Origin: Coprinellus micaceus
Taxonomy: Eukaryota > Basidiomycota > Agaricomycetes > Agaricales > Psathyrellaceae
NCBI GenBank assembly: GCA_951394405.1
Contig: OX596338.1
Location: 3,906,001 to 3,970,000 of the forward strand
Direction: 5' to 3'
DNA: 64,000 bases
Shown here: one piece after another, positions 56,457-64,000 of the stretch
How the letters are laid out: each line of letters starts with the position of its first letter
How positions within the stretch are numbered: position 1 is the first letter of the stretch
Position numbers and translations under genes: made by a program
Notes under the pieces: model-generated
The model's database searches: none
Told to the model about the DNA's origin: nothing
The model's input: only the letters and a program-made list of their open reading frames with translations

Positions 56457-56885
56457 TCAGATCTCAGTCACGACGTTCGGCCATTCCGCTTTGGCACTCT
56501 GGGCACCTTCGTTCAATCGGCTATGGCCATAATCCGCACCAGGTTTGGCGCCGGGACGTCTGCGGGGCTTCTTCACCTTCTTCTTCTTCTTCCCTTCATC
56601 GTCTCGGCCTTCTCCTTGGCCGTTCCCACCCGCCCGAGGTGAAAGCCGAGGGCTGGAGGGCCGTGATACCCCCCGCATGCAAGGCTCGCGAGCCTCGACG
56701 TCATTGAGCTCTTCAGCGCTGCGGGGAACGAGCAGTGAGATGACTGAGCGAAGGCTGAGCGCGCGTGGGGAAAGGGAGTCGGGGTGTGGGACGAGGGAGG
56801 AGACATGCTTGGGGAGAGGAGCCGCGAAGCTGGGGAGGGCGGCGGAAGCGAGGAGAAGAAGGGCGGTAGCCGATGTGAAGCGCAT
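56457..56885 (-). CDS. Small secreted cationic protein
   Basis: No known family. A single coding exon of 142 residues. A clear signal peptide (MRFTSATALLLLASAALPSFAAP) is followed by a mixed region with the acidic-to-Arg junction LNDVEAREP. Next is a Ser/Pro/Arg segment and a Gly/Lys/Arg tail (GKKKKKVKKPRRRPGAKPG). Its promoter and leader are recognisably related to those of the gene at 60177-61660, with a matching TATA box, a leader ending in GTTGCCTGGYGC, a 5'UTR intron and a conserved GGTCCTATTC. I therefore treat it as a shortened paralog of that gene. Role unknown; extracellular or cell-wall location is inferred from the signal peptide. Confidence 0.7.
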   Translation of the reverse strand: MRFTSATALLLLASAALPSFAAPLPKHVSSLVPHPDSLSPRALSLRSVISLLVPRSAEELNDVEAREPCMRGVSRPSSPRLSPRAGGNGQGEGRDDEGKKKKKVKKPRRRPGAKPGADYGHSRLNEGAQSAKAEWPNVVTEI

Positions 56886-57055
56886 TGTTGTTTGAATAGG
56901 ACCAGCCTATGCGGATTCGTTCTGCGATATCAAATCAGTTGATTGTATCGAAGTGAGGGGGAGGGGAGAAGAGGATACTCACCTTGACGCAGTGTAATGG
57001 GCGCACCAGGCAACCTGGGGCTCAACGGCACAAGCTGCGAGGCTTATATACCTCC
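56886..57055 (-). promoter_or_regulatory. Promoter, leader and 5'UTR intron of the small secreted gene
   Basis: A TATA box (TATATAAG) lies near 57050-57042. The leader is interrupted by a 61-nt intron (donor GTGAGT at 56982, acceptor CAG ending at 56922). The sequence around the start of transcription and the post-intron block GGCTGGTCCTATTC match the equivalent parts upstream of the gene at 61660. Confidence 0.65.
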
Positions 57056-57456
57056 CAATGGATCATGATTCGGTGATGTCAATGGCACTGCCCCGATTCT
57101 GATCCATCGATGAAGCGAGATCATGACCAGACAGATAGACGCCCGTTGCAACTGGTATTGCAACCGGAGCGAAAGGACAGCGCAATGAACTATGTGGAAG
57201 AGTAAAAGAAAGGGCATATATGGCCCATTGGCGTCGAAGAGCGAAGGGAAATAGGCAAGGCTGACTTGGCCCTCAAAGGCTATGAATTCATATCAAAACC
57301 AATCATAAGAGTGCGGGAACGCTACAGATACTCAGAGCTAGCAAGAAACGGGGAAGGCAAACACTGGAGAAGGACACGCACAAAAAGAAGGGGAAAACGA
57401 CCCCTCCGATGAAGGAGGTCTGGACCCACCCTCCGTTAGCGACAAAAGTGCCATCC

Positions 57457-59301
57457 CTAAGGCGGAGTTAAATGAGTAAGAGTAAGGGACCACAGTCCAA
57501 AAAGTAAACGCACATCGAAAGGCCATGACACCTTCGTCTTCAAGACTTGCGATCCATCCTCCCTGGTCTCCCACCAATGCTTCGCTTGAGGACATGGCCA
57601 AGGGAACGAGCGTTTATCTGGTAGCTGGGCATTCCATTGGGTTTTCCAGGTGGGAGGAATGATTTTCTCAACCGAAGTTAGAATTAGACCAGGCGCAACC
57701 TCCACCGACGGTAAACTCATGAGCTGAGGGTCCTCCGGTACCCTCAATACTGAGATGTGCGGCCAACTTCCCGACATCAAACGAATGGTGTCAGCGTGGA
57801 CATCCCCACTGAGTATGGTCACCTCCTTCACGCCTGGCAATGTCTCTGACTGAGCGGCCGCTGCAGTGACGAGGGTGAGGGTTAAAATATCCTCCACTAC
57901 CAAATGCTCCACCGACCGCGCCAGAGCGAGTACCCTCTGGAGGCACCTAACTGACTGGTGTCCAAGAGCCGTAGCCCCTTCCAGCCCGAAAACCAGGGTC
58001 TTGAGGGACGGGAAGCGACATGTCTCGTTTTCAACTATCAAGCTACCTGCGTCGAGCCTCATCCTCGCCGTCGCGACGCTCTCCAGATTCGGTGCCGAGA
58101 GATTCGACAGGACATGATGGGCGAGATCGGCGTCATGCCTCCACCCTCCACACCGCAAATGCTTTAATGAATGCGACTCCCAGGCCTGAGTGTGAGGTTC
58201 GTTGTCCTCAGCGTTTGCATTTAGCACGGGGCCCAGCAGTGACAGAGACTCTAAGCGCGGGAGAGCAAATATTCGGTCCAACACGGAACGGGGAAGGTTG
58301 AAAAATATGATGCCCTTGTACAGGGCCTTCTCGAGGCGTAAATGAACAAGTGTGTCGGGGTTTGGGCGAAGGCGATGAATTCCAGTCGTGGTTGGGTTGG
58401 GTATGATGGAGGGAGGAACGATTCCAAGGGGTGGACACCAGGGAAAGGGGAAGCTCTCGACGCGCAACGTTTCGAGGAGAGGCAGCGCTGTGACCTCCAG
58501 GTATTCGCGCATCCCGCCGAGGATAGCCTCTACCCCGGACTCCACAAAAAAGCGGCGGCACCTTGGAAGAGCTGGAAGAAGAATTGGCAATATCGTATCC
58601 AGGAACCTGGTCGCGGCGTTCTGAGCTTCTGCTACAGTGAGGGATATGTCTCCGTTCACGTCCTCGCCTAAGTCGTCCACCACTTTGCGGACCTCGACGG
58701 AGACATCGATAGGCTGCTGCTGAGAAAGGGCGAGATACGCGACGGTCCTGTCGACGGAAAGATTGGCCCGTAAATGGAGGAAGTCCCAGAGCGATGGCGT
58801 CGACAAGGCCAGCGATCGCCAGCGAGCACAGACTTGAGATAGGACGCTCTCGATCCGCGGATAGGCTGGTATCCCGGTTGCCTTATCCTCATCCTGTGCC
58901 CTGTGGAAGACGTTAAGGAGGATTTCGTTCGGGAGGGATGCATGAATAGGAGCAAGGGAGTTGAACCGATCGGTGTAGTTCCTTCGCGCATCACCGAAGT
59001 CCTGTTCGTTTCGCAAGAGTTCTTTGAGGAGTCGGTCCCTTCGCTCTTCGAAAGCTGTGCATTTCGCCTTGAGGTTTCGTAGCTGAGCAAATTCTTCTGA
59101 GCTTTCTGCGACAGCAAACCCTGCTCGTGCAGAAGCTATGTGATCAGTCGAGAATCGGAGAGTTCAACATGCAGACACACCTTTCAGATCGGGTGAGTTT
59201 GACCATCCTCCCATTAGAGCATCGAGTACCCTATCTGCTTTCGATGGAACGGAGACAGTGGGACCCAGTCCATCCAAGATACCAGTAGGCTCAGGGGACA
59301 T
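57457..59301 (-). CDS. F-box protein with LRR-like C-terminus (3)
   Basis: A putative SCF substrate adaptor. Two exons: a first exon from the ATG at 59301 (MSPEPTGILDGLGPTV...), ending before a GTGTGT donor near 59180, and a main exon from about 59135 to the stop at 57457. The total is about 600 residues. A charged coiled-coil lead-in (LRNLKAKCTAFEERRDRLLK) precedes the F-box: IHASLPNEILLNVFHRAQ, then VLSQVCARWRSLALSTPSLWDF. The rest is leucine-rich (FALPRLESLSLLGPVL, LKHLRCGGW, LEHLVVEDILTL-like). Without the first exon there is no ATG before LRNEQDFGDA, which is why I extended the model upstream. Confidence 0.82.
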
Positions 59302-60176
59302 CGTGGCAGGGAGGAATGAGGACTCGATGATGTCGATGGGGACTTAGCTCGATGGTCCTGATCCAAGCCACGAGGAAAGCTTTTCTAGTCGAACCCCTGT
59401 TCGGAGTTTCCCGAAGGCGTATTCTGGGATAGACCTTGGTTGGACCTTGGCCAACGCATCGCAGCAAGAGCTAAGGAGGGGGTGATTTGAATAAATCGCA
59501 ACCGAACGAGACAGAGAGGCTTCATGTGCCCAAGTCGCACCTCCCCATTCTCAGAATCGAGACTGAGCCTTCGAAAAACTCAAGGGGAGAAGATGGTTTG
59601 GAGGCCCTGGACTCCACGCAGTAGTTAGAGCCTGACAGAGTCCCGCGACGAACGAAGATGACACTCACTTTCGAATTGTGCCACATCTCACTGTATATAT
59701 CCCTCGTCTCCGACCGAAGGCCTGAAGGTTAACATTCGACTCCCTCAGTTCTCCGAGTAACGGGAGCGCTGTAGTGCCAAACTGTCGTCCTCCAGATCGA
59801 GTACGCCTACTAATGTTGCCTGGAAGACTAATATCGGCACCGAAGTAGAAGCATAGTGTGCCAGTCTTTGAGCAGCGTCTATGGGCTTCGAGAGGATGCA
59901 CGGGCGAGGAAATGGGCGTCAACGAGCACTGCAGCTCTGGATGCCGGCTCGGTGTGATGATGGGGGTTAGAAGCAGAGGAGATACTCTTGATCGCGGGCT
60001 CTCCCATCGACCTCGAGATCCTCAGGGTTCACCAGCGAAATTCGAAGGACAACGGTGAGTCACACACGCATTGAAGCATCCAAACCTTCTATGAATTACT
60101 AGACGAATACCTAACTACTACGTGCGTATTGTACAACGACTTCAACGACTATGACGACGAATCGAAGGGAAACCCA
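59302..60176. other. Intergenic; possible F-box relic
   Basis: Promoter of F-box gene 3 plus the 3' end of the next gene. On the minus strand near 59690-59880 a short frame with TTALPLLGELRES resembles the TALPLLETLRVES segment of F-box gene 3 and may be a decayed fragment. Confidence 0.35.
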
Positions 60177-61660
60177 TTACTGGGGGGTAGGCTGGGCGAC
60201 GGAGGCGGCCTCAGGGCGCTCCTCGTGGTGCCTCTCGCTGCCGTACCTTCCCCTGCCGTACCCGTCACCCCTGTAGCCACCGTAGCGGGAGCCCGAACGG
60301 GGACGGTCAGTGCGACCAGAGCGGTATCCACCGCCGTAGGGCCTCTGCTCACGGTAGCGATCGCCGCGAGACCCACGATAGCCCTCGCCACGGTACCTGT
60401 CAGAGCGGTGGCGGCGGCCATCGCGCTCGTTGGTGGCAGGGGAAGGTGAAGGAGAGGGTGACGTGGTCGCCGCTTTGGTCTGGGTGGGGGTCGTCGACGA
60501 CGTCGAAGTGGGCGCAGTCTTCGCCTTGGAGGCGTCCTTCTTGGCGTTAGCAGGAGTGGCCTTCTTGGCATTGGCGGGATTGGCCTTCTTAGCGGGGACG
60601 GCCTTCTTGGAGGTCTGCTTGGTAGGGGACGAGGACTTCTTCTTCGCATCCTTGGTCGGGGTGGTGACCTTCTTCACCTTCTTGTCCTTGGTGGAGGGAG
60701 AGGTGGCCTTCTTCGACGAAGGGGTCCTGGTGGAAGCGGTCGAGGACTTCTTCTTCAAGGAGGTGGACTTGACGAGAGGCTTTTTCGAGGTGGACTTGCT
60801 CTTGATGTCCTTGGCGTGGCTCTTCTTGTGGGTGTCCTTGGAAGGCCTTCCATTCCTCGAGGGCCTCGAGTACTTGAGCGGCTTGGCCGACGAAGTCTTC
60901 TTGTGGACCTTGCGCCCATCCCTGGAGAGGGACTTGCGCTTGCTGCCAGTCCTGTCATGGGTCCTATCGTGAGGGCGTTGGGACTTGGAAGAGGTCTTCT
61001 TGTGACCCTTGACGTCGGTGGTAGTCGTCTTGCGCTTCTTGCCGTCCTTGTGGTGGTCAGCGGAGGTCTTGCGCTTCTTGCCGTCCTTGTGGTGGTCGGT
61101 GGAGGTGGTCTTGCGCTTCTTGCCATCCTTGTGGTCGGTGGTGGTGGTCTTATGCTTCTTGTCCTTGACATCAGCGGTGGTCTTGTGCTGCTTGTCGTGC
61201 TTGTCGGTCACACCGGATGTGGGCTTCGCACCGGCGGACGTCGTAGCAGAACCAGTCGCAGAAGCGGTAGCGGAAGCAACAACGGAAGAGGTAGAGGTAG
61301 GGGAAGGGGTAGCCTTGGCAGCGGGGGTGGTAGGAGCACGGGCCTCGAACTCGTCGTCGAACTCGCGAGCGTCGACCTCGCTCATGTCGTCCCACTCCCG
61401 GGCATCGACCTCACTCATCTCTTCCCAGTCGCGCTCCTCGAGAGCATCGAGGGTCAAGTCACGAGCGTCGATGACTTCGACGTCGCGCTCAACGAGGGAC
61501 AATTCCTCAGATGCATCAGCGAAGTTCTGAGGGAAAAGACGGGGGTCAAACAGCGCTCAGTCGTTATAGGTATGTAAAGACTTACGAGAGGGGCGGCGAA
61601 GACACCAGTACCCTTGAGGGCGAGCATAGCAGTCAAAACAAAGCCGGTGGTAACACGCAT
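60177..61660 (-). CDS. Secreted polyampholyte protein: acidic repeat pro-region, Lys-rich core, RG/Y-rich tail
   Basis: No known family. Two coding exons, 61660-61586 and 61526-60177, encode 474 residues. The signal peptide is MRVTTGFVLTAMLALKGTGVFAA. Residues about 30-80 form an acidic region with an 11-residue repeat (DARDLTL..., RDWEEMSEV, DAREWDDMSEV, DAREFDDEFEA) that ends at EAR. An Ala/Thr/Ser spacer follows, then a long cationic core with three HKDGKKRKT repeats, KKTS/SKK runs and AKKANPANAKKATPANAKK. The last 80 residues are rich in Arg, Gly and Tyr (RYRGEGYRGSRGDRYRE; YRGDGYGRGRYG). The overall charge pattern is acidic then strongly basic. Role unknown. The next gene upstream shares the same architecture, and the small gene at 56457-56885 shares its promoter. 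Confidence 0.85.
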
Positions 61661-61950
61661 GTTGACTTAAAATGAAAGTGAGGGGATGTAGTTGGGAAAA
61701 GGCTAGACGAGACGTTGGTACAGCGTCAGCGCCCATCGTAGTCATCGATGCTAGAGACGAACATACGTTTCGTGAAGAGGAGGGAAGGTTTATTTGACAA
61801 GAATAGGACCGGCCTAAGTCTGGATAAGGTCAAGTCAGCATCGGAGAGGCGAGGCAGGTGGAGGAAGCGCTCGTCGCTCACCTGTTGGATGGGTGGATGC
61901 GCCAGGCAATCTGAGGAGACATGAGGGAGGGGAGCGGGTTTATATACATT
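61661..61950 (-). promoter_or_regulatory. Promoter and two-intron 5' leader of the polyampholyte gene
   Basis: TATATAAAC lies at 61946-61938. The leader contains one intron with donor GTGAGC at 61881 and acceptor TTAG ending at 61814. A probable second intron starts GTATGT near 61765 and ends TAG near 61707. The block GGCCGGTCCTATTC after the first intron recurs in the leader of the gene at 56885. Confidence 0.6.
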
Positions 61951-62362
61951 ATCCACCTATTTGGCTGCATGTTTGTGCGCGGCATGGCGCTCTATCAGAT
62001 GATGCTGCCGAGATGGCCTCATTTCATCGCAATCCATCCGATGTGATGAAGGCTGTTCTTTGGACTGATGTCAGTGATGAAGACGACGACGCGTGTCGCA
62101 TTTCGTGGAAGAACACGCAGGGCAAGGGCTGGAAAAGGGTATCAGGGGCTCGTCGGATAACGTCACAAAGCATAGCCTGTCTCCAGCTGGAGCTGAGGGG
62201 AACAAAGAAATTTCAAAGCATCCATAATCATATTGAACTGCGAGCTACGCGATCATTACATACCGTACACGCTGAACATGGAATGCACTATTTCACAATG
62301 GGGGGTGATGATGCGTCGTCAGAAGGGGACCGACACGAGCTACGATCTCAGAGGGAGATCGC
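61951..62362. other. Intergenic between the paired secreted-protein genes
   Basis: No gene seen; contains upstream sequence of the gene at 61660 and the 3' end of the next gene. Confidence 0.45.
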
Positions 62363-64000
62363 TTAGTAGTAGCCGTAGCCGTCACCGACGATGTCGACGG
62401 CGGGGGGAGCGTATGCCGGGGCGGCGGGAGCGGGAGCCTGGTACGCAGGAGCGGAGTATCCGCCGGAAGGTGGGGAGTATGCAGGGGGCCTGTAGCTAGC
62501 CGGGGGCGCGCCGCTCCAGGAGTTGGGGTTCGCGGCGGGCCTGTCGTTGGATGGCCTCTGGGTCTGGGGCCTGCTAGTCGAGGGCTTCTGGGTGCCGGGG
62601 GTACGGTTGGAAGGCTTCTTGGTGCCAGGGGTGCGAGTCGAGCCCGGAGTACGGTTGGAAGGCTTCTTGGTGCCAGGGGTGCGAGTCGAACCAGGAGTAC
62701 GGTTGGAAGGCCTCTTGGTGCCGGGGGTGCGAGAGCCGGGGGTACGAGTGGAAGGACGCTTGGTGCCCGGGGTGCGAGAGCCTGGGGTGCGAGAGCCTGG
62801 GTTACGAGTGGAGGGACGCTTGGTGCCCGGAGTGCGAGAGCCTGGGGTACGGGTAGAGGGCCTCTTGGTCCCGGGAGTGCGGGTAGAAGGCCTCTTGGAG
62901 CCAGGAGCGCGAGTGGAGGGCCTCTTGCTGCCTGGGGTACGAGTGGAGGGCTTCTTGCTGCCGGGGGTGCGAGTAGAGGGCCTCTTGGAACCTGGGGTCT
63001 TGGGCGTCTTGGGCGTCCTGGAAGAGGGCTTCTTGGTACCCGGGGTCTTGGGCGTCCTGGAAGAAGGCTTCTTGGATCCGGGGGTCCTCGTTGACGGCTT
63101 CTTGCTGCCAGGCGTCTTGGGCGTCTTAGGCGTCCTGGTGGAAGGCTTCTTGCTGCCCGGAGTCCTGGTGGATGGCTTCTTGGAACCAGGAGTCTTGGGC
63201 GTCTTGGGGGTCCTGCTAGAGGGCTTCTTGGAGCCGGGCGTCTTGCTCGAGGGCTTCTTGGAACCAGGGGTCTTGGGGGTCTTAGGCGTCCTGCTCGAGG
63301 GCTTCTTGGAACCAGGGGTCTTGGGGGTCTTAGGCGTCTTGCTCGACGGCTTCTTGCTGCCCGGCGTCTTGGTGGAAGGCTTCTTGGAACCGGGAGTCTT
63401 CGGCGTCTTGGGGGTCTTGCTAGAGGGCTTCTTGGAACCGGGGGTCTTGGTCGAGGGCTTCTTGGAGCCAGGCGTCTTGGGGGTCTTAGGCGCCTTGCTC
63501 GAGGGCTTCTTCGACGAAGGGGTCTTGGGGGTCTTGGCCGAAGGCTTCTTGGAGGAAGGGGTCTTCGGTGTCTTGGGGGTCTTAGCAGACGACCCGGCCT
63601 TCTTGGCGGCGGAAGAAGCGGCCTTCTTCGCAGCGGGGGCGGCCTTCTTGGTGGCGGTGGAAGCAGCCTTCTTCGCAGCGGGGGCAGCCTTCTTGACGGC
63701 GGTGGAGGCGGCCTTCTTCGCGGCGGGGGCAGCCTTCTTGGCGGCGGTGGAGGCGGCCTTGCCAGCGACCTTGCCGACGATGCTGCCGAGTCCACGAGCC
63801 TCGAACTCCTCCTCGAAGTCGAAGTCGCGGGCGTCGAACTCCTCAAGGTCCTCGAAGTCACGAGCGTCGTACTCGCTCATCTCCTCCCAGTCGCGGGCGT
63901 CGACCTCGCTCATCTCGTCGTAGTCGCGGGAGTCGATCTCGCTGGACTCGTCCCAGTCGCGAGCATCGATGGCCTCGATGTCGATGGTGAGGCCGCGGGT
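62363..64000 (-). CDS. Secreted polyampholyte protein 2, 5' end outside the window
   Basis: Partial: the open frame runs off the right edge, so the signal-peptide exon is not in view. No known family. The visible N-terminal part (64000 to about 63790) is acidic, with five 11-residue repeats: DARDWDESSEI, DSRDYDEMSEV, DARDWEEMSEY, DARDFEDLEEF and DARDFDFEEEF, ending EAR. Then come a short GLGSIVGKVAGKA segment and about three and a half copies of a 15-residue histone-H1-like repeat (KKAAPAAKKAASTA). Next are some two dozen units around TPGSKKPS, with TPKTPKTPG spacers. These change from Lys-rich to Arg-rich (TPGTKRPSTR) toward the C-terminus. The tail is Ala/Pro/Tyr-rich (YSAPAYQAPAPAAPAYAPP) and ends GYGYY. 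Paralog of the gene at 60177-61660. Confidence 0.85.
   Translation of the reverse strand, partial: TRGLTIDIEAIDARDWDESSEIDSRDYDEMSEVDARDWEEMSEYDARDFEDLEEFDARDFDFEEEFEARGLGSIVGKVAGKAASTAAKKAAPAAKKAASTAVKKAAPAAKKAASTATKKAAPAAKKAASSAAKKAGSSAKTPKTPKTPSSKKPSAKTPKTPSSKKPSSKAPKTPKTPGSKKPSTKTPGSKKPSSKTPKTPKTPGSKKPSTKTPGSKKPSSKTPKTPKTPGSKKPSSRTPKTPKTPGSKKPSSKTPGSKKPSSRTPKTPKTPGSKKPSTRTPGSKKPSTRTPKTPKTPGSKKPSTRTPGSKKPSSRTPKTPGTKKPSSRTPKTPKTPGSKRPSTRTPGSKKPSTRTPGSKRPSTRAPGSKRPSTRTPGTKRPSTRTPGSRTPGTKRPSTRNPGSRTPGSRTPGTKRPSTRTPGSRTPGTKRPSNRTPGSTRTPGTKKPSNRTPGSTRTPGTKKPSNRTPGTQKPSTSRPQTQRPSNDRPAANPNSWSGAPPASYRPPAYSPPSGGYSAPAYQAPAPAAPAYAPPAVDIVGDGYGYY
62560..63560 (-). repeat. Coding tandem repeat, TPGSKKPS units
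   Basis: About 1 kb of imperfect 24- to 45-bp DNA repeats encoding roughly two dozen K/R-K/R-P-S units. The composition makes the opposite strand open over the same range (62523-63923), which is a by-product. Confidence 0.9.

Noticed and set aside
62523..63923. A 466-codon open frame on the plus strand
   Set aside because: It is the complement of the GC-biased TPGSKKPS repeat array. Its translation is a monotonous LEGFLxPGVL pattern with no independent gene features, and the minus-strand frame has the conserved acidic repeat and paralogy.
1..64000. tRNA, rRNA or CRISPR loci
   Set aside because: I looked for tRNA-like cloverleaf boxes, rRNA-like stretches and regularly spaced direct repeats and saw none that I could support by eye; a covariance-model search would be decisive.

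Overview
The window is nuclear DNA from a basidiomycete fungus, most likely a mushroom-forming agaricomycete. Several features point there: many short GT-AG introns (about 45-65 nt), F-box proteins with leucine-rich-repeat-like C-termini, NACHT-type P-loop ATPases, a secreted DUF1996 protein ending in a fungal cellulose-binding module (CBM1), WSC-domain secreted proteins, and an intersectin-like gene with a DH-PH extension of the kind known from Cryptococcus. I name no species. Exon models were built by hand from splice signals, reading frame and family resemblance; none has transcript support.

Layout. 0-14 kb is gene-poor and repeat-rich. It holds one small hypothetical gene, an intact mitochondrial GTP/GDP carrier (GGC1), a decayed inverted copy of that carrier, a pair of diverged inverted repeats of about 780 bp, a 116-bp tandem repeat, and a 1-kb field of hairpins built on GTTTAAAC/GTTTAGAC. 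14-24.5 kb holds a mitochondrial SUV3 RNA helicase, a 17-exon MFS transporter, a small Asp-rich protein and a DUF3632 protein. 25-36 kb holds the DUF1996-CBM1 gene (with a stop codon or alternative splice in its first exon), an inositol polyphosphate multikinase, a tandem pair of NACHT genes duplicated with their promoter, and an F-box gene. 35.8-43.4 kb, minus strand, is one large gene encoding an intersectin/Pan1-like endocytic scaffold: EH, coiled coil, Pro-rich and acidic regions, two SH3 domains, then DH-PH. The stop codon of a short form lies inside the splice donor used for the long form. 44.8-55.7 kb holds an F-box gene, a carnitine acetyltransferase, a two-WSC secreted protein with 2-nt and 7-nt micro-exons, and an intronless divergent P450. 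56.4-64 kb holds another F-box gene and three secreted, strongly cationic low-complexity proteins.

Most novel part. The last 8 kb carry an apparently undescribed family of secreted proteins. Two members have a signal peptide or pro-region made of an 11-residue acidic repeat (D-A-R-[DE]-aromatic-acidic-acidic...), which ends at E-F-E-A-R and is followed by a long, highly basic histone-H1-like tail. The third, smaller member shares promoter, 5'UTR and 5'UTR-intron sequence with the second. The SH3/DH isoform switch, the micro-exons and the hairpin field are the other observations most worth checking.

The housekeeping genes (GGC1, SUV3, ARG82, carnitine acetyltransferase, intersectin) are interspersed with fast-evolving families (F-box, NACHT, P450, secreted repeats). 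No metabolic cluster is evident.
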